Assembly (NCBI GenBank): GCA_903875445.1
Contig: CAIQWD010000114.1
Location: 33,865-97,864, forward strand
Length of the DNA stretch: 64,000 bases
Direction: 5' to 3'
Source of the DNA: an uncultured delta proteobacterium
GTDB taxonomy: Bacteria; Desulfobacterota; Desulfobulbia; Desulfobulbales; Desulfocapsaceae
Shown: positions 18,016 through 25,492 of the stretch, one piece after another
Layout: every line of letters begins with the position of its first letter
How positions within the stretch are numbered: position 1 is the first letter of the stretch
Program-made: the position numbers and the translations under genes
Notes under the pieces: generated by a model
What the model was told of the DNA's origin: nothing
The model's database searches: none
Seen by the model: the letters and a program-made list of their open reading frames with translations, nothing else

Positions 18016-18044
18016 TTGACACCTGGCCATTCATCATCTACCAT
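18016..18044 (+). promoter_or_regulatory. Sigma-70 promoter for the DUF2975/HTH pair
   Basis: TTGACA (18016-18021), 17 bp, TACCAT (18039-18044). It leaves a leader of about 115 bases before the ATG at 18168. Confidence 0.55.
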
Positions 18045-18167
18045 TGTTCACAATACGATCCGATTTGCTCCGTAATCAAAGAGATCTATAATCTGGAAGG
18101 AGCTCCGGCGGGCGTCAAGCGACGCCACGCCATTTCCCACGATACATTTGGTGAGAGGAGATGCAAA

Positions 18168-18719
18168 ATGAAAAATATCCAACGTATTGCCCGGGCGAGC
18201 CGTCGATTACGGCGTATCTGTACCGCCACAATCTTTGTCCTGCCGATTGCTTCCGCCCTTTTCTGGTTTTTTTTCAATCAAATCTATGCTCCGTCCTCAT
18301 TTATCCCGACCTCTATGATTCCTTTGCCGGTGCACATTACCGAGGAACTTAGCGACTTGACACGCTTCCTCGCTTTTTTGACCGAACTTTTACCACTCAC
18401 CGCCTTAATCTACGGCTTGAAAAAGTTGGGAGAATTATTCCATCAATATGAACAAGGGCAGATTTTCACAGACAAAAACGTGTCATGTTTCCGCAGCTTG
18501 GGGAGAATACTCATCATCTGGGTGCTCTGTGATGTGGTGCAAAATCCTCTCTTGAGCATCATTCTCACAAGGGAAAAGCCCCCCGGCCAACATGTGATCA
18601 CCGTCGGGTTTTGTTCTGCAGATTTCATCGCTCTCTTTGTGGGAATTATCATTCTCATAATCGCCTGGGTCATGGATGAGGCTCGCATGATAAAGGAAGA
18701 TCAGGCGCTGATTATTTAG
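18168..18719 (+). CDS. DUF2975 membrane protein
   Basis: A 183-residue protein with four likely membrane spans (about 18-38, 62-85, 108-130, 145-168) and the conserved cytoplasmic segment LGELFHQYEQGQIFTDKNV, typical of DUF2975. Such proteins are usually followed by a small Cro/CI-type regulator, as here (gap 40 bp). A role as membrane sensor or antagonist of that regulator is a plausible inference. GAGAGGAG precedes the start. Confidence 0.8.
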   Translation: MKNIQRIARASRRLRRICTATIFVLPIASALFWFFFNQIYAPSSFIPTSMIPLPVHITEELSDLTRFLAFLTELLPLTALIYGLKKLGELFHQYEQGQIFTDKNVSCFRSLGRILIIWVLCDVVQNPLLSIILTREKPPGQHVITVGFCSADFIALFVGIIILIIAWVMDEARMIKEDQALII

Positions 18720-18759
18720 GAGTCGTTAGGTTTTGTATAAGGCACTCTCGAGGATTTGA

Positions 18760-18972
18760 ATGGCTATAATTATCAATCTGGATGTCATGCTCGCCACACG
18801 TAAGATGAAATCCAAGGAACTATCAGAACTAGTTGGAATAACAGAGCAAAATTTATCGCTGATAAAGACTGGCAGGATAAAAGGCATTCGTCTGGCCACC
18901 CTGAACTCCATCTGCAAAGCTCTCCAGTGTCAACCCGGGGACATTCTTGAATACCGCATCGACGACCTTTAG
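18760..18972 (+). CDS. Small Cro/CI-type HTH regulator (YozG-like)
   Basis: A 70-residue protein that is almost entirely a helix-turn-helix (KELSELVGITEQNLSLIKTGRIKGIRL), ending with the family's CKALQCQPGDILEY signature. Paired with DUF2975 upstream; it probably controls the promoter with the 12-bp palindrome at 17987-18013. Confidence 0.85.
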   Translation: MAIIINLDVMLATRKMKSKELSELVGITEQNLSLIKTGRIKGIRLATLNSICKALQCQPGDILEYRIDDL

Positions 18973-19067
18973 TATCGTCAACAATCGATTCATTCCTTGA
19001 TCCCAAAAGGGATGTGTCGTTCGAACTACAAACATCATGTTTTCAATAACAAAGGAGCGTAATACCC

Positions 19068-19787
19068 ATGAAAAGTCATGCCCTATTTTTCCTTATTACC
19101 GTGAATTGCTTAATGGTGTTGTCGGGATGTGCATCCGAGAAGATGACCTATGAGAGAGGGTGGATAGGCGGGAAATACTTGGAGTCAAACCCTTCGTTGT
19201 ATAAAAAAATTACTGCAAACTATTTTAAAACGGAGACCGGGGTCATCCCCATTCTTCCGGGCAAAATCAAAGAGCGGCAACAAAGTGCCGTGTTTATTTC
19301 CAGAGTCTATCCCGATACGCCGGCAACAAATGCCGGCATGCGAGAAGGAGACCTGATCATCGCTGTTAACAACCAGACTGTAGAGGACTTGGTGGGTTTT
19401 TATAAAGTTGTCGACCAGAGCAAGGCTGGAGAAAAGATTCTCGTCTCGGTATATCGCAACGGAGAAATCGTCGAACTGCCGGTAACTGTAGGGAGAGAAA
19501 CCTACCAAAAATGGGGCTATTTCAATTTGGGACTCCGCCTGGGTACCGAGCTTAATCCGGTGCCTACTCCCGATTTTAATATCCTCAACATTATCAGCTA
19601 TCAAACCAATGATACCAGGCTCCACTTATACTCTCCGGAATACAAATACTATCATGATGCCTTGGCATTACCTGCCAACGAAACAGACAGAAAACCAGAC
19701 AGCGACGTTGACACCGAAGGATGGGACGCATGGTTTGGTATTTTCGGTGTTGCCGGGAAGAAAATCATTTTGAACCAGGAAAGCTAA
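19068..19787 (+). CDS. PDZ-domain lipoprotein
   Basis: A 239-residue exported protein. The signal peptide ends in the lipobox LSGC (Cys at 21), so it is lipid-anchored. Residues about 70-145 form a PDZ domain (VFISRVYPDTPATNAGMREGD, then LIIAVNNQTVEDL), without any protease domain. The C-terminal 90 residues are not recognised. AAGGAG precedes the ATG. It is a single gene converging on cstA; it may be an envelope scaffold or chaperone. Confidence 0.75.
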   Translation: MKSHALFFLITVNCLMVLSGCASEKMTYERGWIGGKYLESNPSLYKKITANYFKTETGVIPILPGKIKERQQSAVFISRVYPDTPATNAGMREGDLIIAVNNQTVEDLVGFYKVVDQSKAGEKILVSVYRNGEIVELPVTVGRETYQKWGYFNLGLRLGTELNPVPTPDFNILNIISYQTNDTRLHLYSPEYKYYHDALALPANETDRKPDSDVDTEGWDAWFGIFGVAGKKIILNQES

Positions 19788-19852
19788 GCGGAGAAACAAC
19801 CTCGAAGGAGATGGGGAGAGAGACGCAGGCGGGAATTGTGGTACACCTGGAC

Positions 19853-19894
19853 CCTGCATCACGAACGTTACCTTTAACACCTTCGCGATGCAGG
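19853..19894. terminator. Shared hairpin between convergent lipoprotein gene and cstA
   Basis: CCTGCATCACGAA (19853-19865) pairs with TTCGCGATGCAGG (19882-19894) with one mismatch. It has no T-run, but its place between two convergent genes suits a bidirectional terminator. Confidence 0.45.
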
Positions 19895-19907
19895 AGTTTC
19901 CCAACGC

Positions 19908-21731
19908 TCATGCCTCCGTTTGTTCCCTGACTCTCAGCAACACCTGATCGCCATAGCCGTCCGCCACTGTTTCCCTGACTTTCAACAGGGTGTTCCAACG
20001 GCGGAATGCCTCGATAAAAACCACAGTCATCAGCACCATCAGGACTATCGACATGCACGTCAACAGATAGAGCCCTTTTGGCAGGAAATTCTTGGTGATA
20101 TTGAGGTAGCCGGCCCACATGCAGATCGGCATCATGAAGAGCCCCGGACCGGCGGTCACCCAGGCATATTTCGCCTTGCCGAGCCTGATGAGCATGGTGG
20201 TGCCGACGATCAGCGCGCAGGTTGCCAGCAGTTGGTTACTCATCCCGAACAGCGGCCAGATGGTTGAAATATCGCCGGTATACACCAGATATCCCCAGGC
20301 CGAGGTGAATACGGCGCTGGTCAAGATAATGCCGGGAGTCCAGGCGTTATCGGCAAAGGGTGCATACACCTTGCCGAGCATCTCCTGCAGCAGATAGCGA
20401 CCCACCCGGGTACCGGCATCAACTGCAGTGAGGATAAAGACCGCCTCGAACATGATGGCGAAGTGGTACCAGTAGGCCATCATCCCCTTCATAATGGGCA
20501 CGGAGGAAAAAATATAGGCCATCCCCACCGCCAGCGAGACGGCGCCGCCCGGTCGCCCCTGAATCTCCTCGCCCACCGCCGCGGCAAGGGTCGGCAGGTT
20601 GACCGTGGTCAGACCCAAGGTCTCGAAGACCTTGGGGGCGGAATTGATGGCGAAGAAATCGGCCGGCACCAGGGCACAGGCGGCGATGAGGGCCATAATG
20701 GCAACAAAGCCCTCGGTGAGCATCGCTCCATAACCGACGAAAAGAATATCACGTTCCCTGGCGATCATCTTCGGCGTGGTGCCGCTGCCGATGATGGCAT
20801 GAAAGCCGGACAGAGCGCCGCAGGCAATGGTGATGAAGATGAAGGGGAAGGCGGCACCGGGGATGATCGGCCCACCGCCGAAGAAGTAAGGGGTGATGGC
20901 CGGCATCTGCAGGACCGGATGAACGAAGAAAATTCCCAAGGCGAGAAGGCCGATGGTACCGATTTTCAGATAAGTCGATAAATAGTCGCGCGGCACCAGG
21001 AGAAACCACACCGGCAACACCGAGGCAGCAAAACCGTAAGCAGGAATGATGACGGAGAGCTGTTTTTTCGAGAAGGTGAACAAGGCCGCAAGCGTCGGAT
21101 TAGCGGCAACATACGGACCTACAAGAATCGACAAAAACAGGAGAACAACCCCGATAATACTTCCTCCCTTGATGTCGCCGGGACGGATCTTCTGCATATA
21201 GATGCCCATGATCATGGCGATGGGGATGGTGGCTACGACGGTGAAGGTGCCCCAAGGGCTGTTGAACATCGCATTGACAACGGCGATGGAGAGGCCGGCG
21301 AGGGTCAAGACCAGGATAAAGAGGATGGCGATCGAGGCCACCTTGCCGGCCACCGCGCCGATCTCGATTTCAGCAATGACCGAGAGGCTTTTTCCCTGGT
21401 GCCGTACCGAGGCAAAGAGCACGATCATGTCGTGTACCGCCCCGGCCAGGACACAGCCGATGAGTATCCACAGCGCCCCGGGCAGGAAACCGAACTGGGC
21501 CGCCAGGACCGGGCCAAGGAGCGGCCCCGCCGCGGCAATGGCGGCAAAGTGATGGCCGAACAGCACGTACTTATTGGTCTTCACATAATCATGCCCATCA
21601 GCCCGGGTGATTGCCGGTGTTTCCCGGTCATCGTGCAAACAGAGGACCTTGTTGGCGAGAAAGACTCCATAGAGCCTGTAGGCAATTGCAAAGATGCAAA
21701 GTGCCGCGAAAATGAGTGTCAGTGAATTCAT
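19908..21731 (-). CDS. cstA: CstA-family carbon-starvation / pyruvate transporter
   Basis: A 607-residue inner-membrane carrier with about 16 spans, matching CstA (and BtsT) in the N-terminal YVLFGHHFAAIAAAGPLLGP signature and the GCVLAGAVHDMI motif. Family members import pyruvate or peptides with protons. The ATG at 21731 has GAGGG upstream; a longer frame to 21770 would run through the leader. Upstream on the same strand lie a LytS-type kinase and LytTR regulator, and three 21-bp-spaced repeats stand before the gene, so control by that pair, as in E. coli BtsSR-BtsT, is strongly suggested. Confidence 0.92.
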   Translation of the reverse strand: MNSLTLIFAALCIFAIAYRLYGVFLANKVLCLHDDRETPAITRADGHDYVKTNKYVLFGHHFAAIAAAGPLLGPVLAAQFGFLPGALWILIGCVLAGAVHDMIVLFASVRHQGKSLSVIAEIEIGAVAGKVASIAILFILVLTLAGLSIAVVNAMFNSPWGTFTVVATIPIAMIMGIYMQKIRPGDIKGGSIIGVVLLFLSILVGPYVAANPTLAALFTFSKKQLSVIIPAYGFAASVLPVWFLLVPRDYLSTYLKIGTIGLLALGIFFVHPVLQMPAITPYFFGGGPIIPGAAFPFIFITIACGALSGFHAIIGSGTTPKMIARERDILFVGYGAMLTEGFVAIMALIAACALVPADFFAINSAPKVFETLGLTTVNLPTLAAAVGEEIQGRPGGAVSLAVGMAYIFSSVPIMKGMMAYWYHFAIMFEAVFILTAVDAGTRVGRYLLQEMLGKVYAPFADNAWTPGIILTSAVFTSAWGYLVYTGDISTIWPLFGMSNQLLATCALIVGTTMLIRLGKAKYAWVTAGPGLFMMPICMWAGYLNITKNFLPKGLYLLTCMSIVLMVLMTVVFIEAFRRWNTLLKVRETVADGYGDQVLLRVREQTEA

Positions 21732-21835
21732 TTTTCCCTCTTCCGGTTGATTTTTTTGTGTGCCGCCCATGCGGTGCGGCCTCTATCCACTGGGAAAAAT
21801 ACAACAGGAAATCAACGAGAAAGGAGAATTTCTTC

Positions 21836-21884
21836 GAATGGCACTGATAACCGGATGAATGGCTGAAAAACGGGGATGAATGGC
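21836..21884 (-). promoter_or_regulatory. Triple direct repeat upstream of cstA (LytTR-type binding sites)
   Basis: On the minus strand GCCATTC occurs at 21884-21878, 21863-21857 and 21842-21836; starts are exactly 21 bp apart, two DNA turns. The two distal copies extend to GCCATTCATCC. The E. coli LytTR regulator YpdB binds GGCATTTCAT repeats with the same 21-bp period. A TATTTT -10 candidate lies at 21801-21796, putting the nearest repeat just upstream of the -35 position. Confidence 0.75.
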
Positions 21885-21888
21885 GGGA

Positions 21889-22644
21889 CTACAAATCGAA
21901 ATGCTTCTTCAGATCTTGCACATGATATCTACTGACCGGGACTTTCGTCTTATTGGCATCACCCATGAGGAGCTTGTAGCTACCGTTAAACCAAGGGATT
22001 ACTTCCCTGACATGATTGATATTCACCAGATAGCTGCGGTGCGATCTGATGAATCCCACCGCGGCAAGTTTCTGTTCCAATTCGCCGAGGGTGCAGCGCG
22101 TGTGGTATTTCTTTTCGTCGATGGTATAGACAAACACCTCTCCGTCCTCGGAGTGGGCAAGGACGATTCGCTCCGGGGCAGTCGGGATGATGGTTTCTCC
22201 CCGATAGAGGGGAATTTTTCGACAGGGATCGACCTTGAAGGAAGTCGACGAAATTTTCGACTCGGCGGAGAGAGCAATAATCCTGGCTGCCTTGGCAACC
22301 GCCTTCGTCACCCTCTCCAGGGTAAAAGGCTTGCAGAGATAATCGATGGCATCCACCTCAAAGGCCTGTAAGGCATATTCATCGAAGGCGGTGGCAAACA
22401 CCAGGAGCGGTCGCTCGGGCAATTCCCCGAGGAACTGGGCGAGTTCCAGGCCGGTCAATCCCGGCATCTGGATATCAAGAAAGACCAGTTGTAGCTTGGT
22501 CTCCCGGATCCCCTTGAGGGCGGCCGTACCGCTCGCCGCCTCGCCGACCACCTCGACCTCGGGGTTTTGCCCGAGAAGATAGCGTAGCTCCCTTCTCGCC
22601 GGAGCCTCGTCGTCAATGATGAAGGTGCGTAACGGTGTTTTCAT
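21889..22644 (-). CDS. LytTR-family response regulator
   Basis: A 251-residue regulator: receiver domain (1-120; acidic IDDEAPARRE, phospho-Asp in LVFLDIQMPG, Lys in LCKPF) and a LytTR DNA-binding domain (about 150-250; HTRCTLGELEQKL, FIRSHRSYLVNINHVREV). It overlaps the kinase gene by 4 bp. LytTR domains bind tandem direct repeats, and such repeats lie between this gene and cstA. Confidence 0.93.
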   Translation of the reverse strand: MKTPLRTFIIDDEAPARRELRYLLGQNPEVEVVGEAASGTAALKGIRETKLQLVFLDIQMPGLTGLELAQFLGELPERPLLVFATAFDEYALQAFEVDAIDYLCKPFTLERVTKAVAKAARIIALSAESKISSTSFKVDPCRKIPLYRGETIIPTAPERIVLAHSEDGEVFVYTIDEKKYHTRCTLGELEQKLAAVGFIRSHRSYLVNINHVREVIPWFNGSYKLLMGDANKTKVPVSRYHVQDLKKHFDL

Positions 22645-24335
22645 GGGTGCGGCACGGTGAAGGCGACCGTAGTTCCCTGGCCGGGACTGCTTTTTATCTG
22701 TAGGGCATGAGCCGTCCCGTAGAGGGCGGTCAGTCGGGCATTGACGTTCTTCAAGGCGATCCCGGCGCCGTCTTTTGCCGAGACTTTCGGCATATCCTGC
22801 ATTAACGATGTCAGCATCGCCGGTGCCATGCCGATGCCGCTATCCCGCACCTCGATCCGTACCAGTCCCTGATCGTGCCGTGCCGAGATCGTCACCCTGC
22901 CCCCTCCCTCAAGGGGCAGGATACCATGTTTCAGGGCGTTTTCCACCAGCGGCTGGAGGATCAGCGGCGGCAGCAGGCAGTCCAGGGTATCCTCATCGAT
23001 AGCAAAGGTCGCCGTAATCCTCTCCTCGAAGCGGGCCGATTCGATGGCGATGTAGGCCCGGCAATGCTCCAGCTCGGTTGTCAGGGTGACGCTCTCCACC
23101 CCGGGGCTGATATTGGTCCGGAAGAAATCGGCCAGTTTGACCAGGAGGGCCGAGGCGTTCTCGGGGTCGGTCCGGATATAGCTGATGATGGTGTTGATGG
23201 CATTAAAGAGAAAGTGGGGATTGATCTGGGCCTGCAGCGCCTTGATTTCCGCCTCCTTTACCAGTTTTTTCTGTTCTTCGAGGGCCGATATCTCCAGCTG
23301 ATTGGAGAAAAGGTGGGCCAGGCCGCCCGCCAGTTCCACATCCAGCGAGGTTATTCCATTTTCCTTCAAGCGGAACAGCTGTAGGGTGCCGAGGGTCTTG
23401 TCCTGTTTGTTCAGCGGCACGATAATGGCCGAACCGAGGCGGCAGGTGGCATGGGTGCAGCCGATCGCCTCGCGGGTCATCGGCGTGGCAATTTTACCGG
23501 TAGTCAGAGCGATTTTGGTAGAGCCGTGCATATACGGAGTGCCGGGATGGTGATGGGCGTTTTCCGCCCCCGCATAGGCGAGAATCCGGCTTTCGTCGGA
23601 GAGAGCGACTGCATCCAGATCGGTCAATTCGAGAATAATTTCGGCAGTCTCGGCTGCGGATACAGCTGTCAAACCACCCCGCAGAAACGGCAGGGTGCGC
23701 AGGGCGATATTCAGCGCCGTCTGCGCCTGGAAGGCGGCAAAGCGCTCCTTTTCCTTATACACCGAGGCGATCATCATCACGAAGATAGCCAGGCCCAGCG
23801 AATTGATGAGAATCATCGGCAGTCCAATCACGCTGACCAGGGCCACCGCCGCCTCGAAGGGTTTGGGAATAATCAGCAGAAGTATCATCTGCAGGGCTTC
23901 GACAATAATCCCGGTTATGAAGGCCGCGGCCGGATCAAAGGGGCTCCGCTTCAAGCGGTGATAAATCAGGCCACCGGCCACACCCTCGACAATGGTTGCC
24001 ACCCCGCAGGCTATGGCAGTGAACCCGCCGATATCGATCAGGTAGCGATGTCCGCCGGCAATAACACCTGCGGCAGCACCGACCAGCGGTCCACCGAGGA
24101 TGCCCCCCAGGGCCACCCCGATGACCCGGGAGTTGGCGATGGCGTTCTGGATCGGAACCCCCATATAGGTGCCGGCAATGCCCAAAAGACCGAAAAGCAC
24201 CGACAGGGAAAGCTTTTCATAGCGGTTGACATTGCCGGTAAGCAGCCGCCTGCAGATATCGAAACGCATGGCCAGGATAAAGACAATCGCAAATATCCCG
24301 AGTCGTTCCAGAAGGTTGATGAGTAAATCGGCCAT
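22641..24335 (-). CDS. LytS/BtsS-type sensor histidine kinase
   Basis: A 564-residue kinase: N-terminal 5TM-LYT membrane domain (five to six spans to about 195; includes the conserved NSRVIGVALGGILGGP), a GAF domain (about 220-350), and a HisKA_7TM/LytS-type catalytic part with the phospho-His in INPHFLFNAINTI and ATPase motifs (LILQPLVENALKHG, DSGIGM). E. coli homologues sense extracellular pyruvate. It pairs with the LytTR regulator downstream and probably governs cstA. Confidence 0.92.
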   Translation of the reverse strand: MADLLINLLERLGIFAIVFILAMRFDICRRLLTGNVNRYEKLSLSVLFGLLGIAGTYMGVPIQNAIANSRVIGVALGGILGGPLVGAAAGVIAGGHRYLIDIGGFTAIACGVATIVEGVAGGLIYHRLKRSPFDPAAAFITGIIVEALQMILLLIIPKPFEAAVALVSVIGLPMILINSLGLAIFVMMIASVYKEKERFAAFQAQTALNIALRTLPFLRGGLTAVSAAETAEIILELTDLDAVALSDESRILAYAGAENAHHHPGTPYMHGSTKIALTTGKIATPMTREAIGCTHATCRLGSAIIVPLNKQDKTLGTLQLFRLKENGITSLDVELAGGLAHLFSNQLEISALEEQKKLVKEAEIKALQAQINPHFLFNAINTIISYIRTDPENASALLVKLADFFRTNISPGVESVTLTTELEHCRAYIAIESARFEERITATFAIDEDTLDCLLPPLILQPLVENALKHGILPLEGGGRVTISARHDQGLVRIEVRDSGIGMAPAMLTSLMQDMPKVSAKDGAGIALKNVNARLTALYGTAHALQIKSSPGQGTTVAFTVPHP

Positions 24336-24354
24336 CTGTTCTTCTTTTTAATAA

Positions 24355-25275
24355 TCAGGGAGTTTTCCCGGTAGTGAACAATCGCAAAAACTTGCCGGGA
24401 ATGGCGGTCTCGAAGCGACAGAGCTTGCCGGTTTTCGGATGGGTGAAGGCGAGGACCTGGGCGTGCAGGCCCATGCGACGGAGGGGATTCTGGCTTGCGC
24501 CGTATTTATCGTCACCGATGATGGGATGTTTGATATCCTGCATATGTACCCGGATCTGATGTTTTCGGCCAGTCTCCAGATTCAGTTGCAACAAGGAAAA
24601 CGTGCCGTTATCACGCAGTTTTTTATAATGGGTGATGGCCTTCTTGCCGAGTTGGGAGCTTTGGTGCGAATATACTATGAGTGCCGAGCTTTCCTTCAAC
24701 CAGGAGGTGATGGTGCCCTCCGGCGGTTCGACCTGCCCTTCAACGACGGCGACATAGGTGCGCTCGGCAATGGTTGTTTCCCAGGTTTCCTGGATCTGTC
24801 GTTTGATCGTTTCATTTTTGGCAAACAGCAGCAGTCCTGAGGTCTCCCGATCAAGGCGGTGAACGATGAAGATCTTGTTCTCTTTATCCTGCGACTTGAC
24901 GTAGTCGCTGAGCATGGCATAGGCGGTTTTCCGTTTTTCCTTGTCGGTTGCCACCGTCAGGAGGCCGGACGGCTTATCGATGACGATCAGATCCTCGTCT
25001 TCGTGGACAATCTTCAATTCTTGACCCGGCTTATGCGCTGCCGCAGGGTCCCAGCGAACCTCCACCTTTTGGCCGGGACGGAGCGGATGGTCGAATTGGG
25101 TCACCGGTTTTTTTTCAACAAAAATCTGCCGGTCCCCCAGCACTTTCTTGACGGTGTTGCGGCTTTTTTGCGGCAGCTTGGCAAGCAGAAAGGCAAGCAG
25201 GGTATCCTCTTTCTCGACTATAAAGGCATCGATTTTTTTCTTGACGGGGGAATAGCGTTTTTCGGAATTCTTCAT
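24355..25275 (-). CDS. RluA-family pseudouridine synthase
   Basis: A 306-residue RNA-modifying enzyme: S4-like domain at 20-75, then the catalytic domain with HRLDRETSGLLLFAK (catalytic Asp) and the GRKHQIRVHM motif. It isomerises specific uridines in rRNA or tRNA; the target cannot be given from sequence. It is 19 bp from the LytS gene on the same strand and its stop is upstream of that gene's start, so it may supply transcription to it. Confidence 0.9.
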   Translation of the reverse strand: MKNSEKRYSPVKKKIDAFIVEKEDTLLAFLLAKLPQKSRNTVKKVLGDRQIFVEKKPVTQFDHPLRPGQKVEVRWDPAAAHKPGQELKIVHEDEDLIVIDKPSGLLTVATDKEKRKTAYAMLSDYVKSQDKENKIFIVHRLDRETSGLLLFAKNETIKRQIQETWETTIAERTYVAVVEGQVEPPEGTITSWLKESSALIVYSHQSSQLGKKAITHYKKLRDNGTFSLLQLNLETGRKHQIRVHMQDIKHPIIGDDKYGASQNPLRRMGLHAQVLAFTHPKTGKLCRFETAIPGKFLRLFTTGKTP

Positions 25276-25492
25276 TTTTCTCTCTGGGAATCGGATTGGT
25301 TGCGGCGGCAGGCGATGACTTTGGCCTCGACTGTCGGCAATCTACCTTCTTTCTCGCCCGAAGTCGTCAACATTCGCAATTTCACTCTTGACAACTGATC
25401 CTCGAAAATGAGTATACTTCCACACTCGAAATACCGGTTAATTATATCTCGGTGCACCCTCCGCAACCGCCAAAAATTATAAAGAGCAGAGA

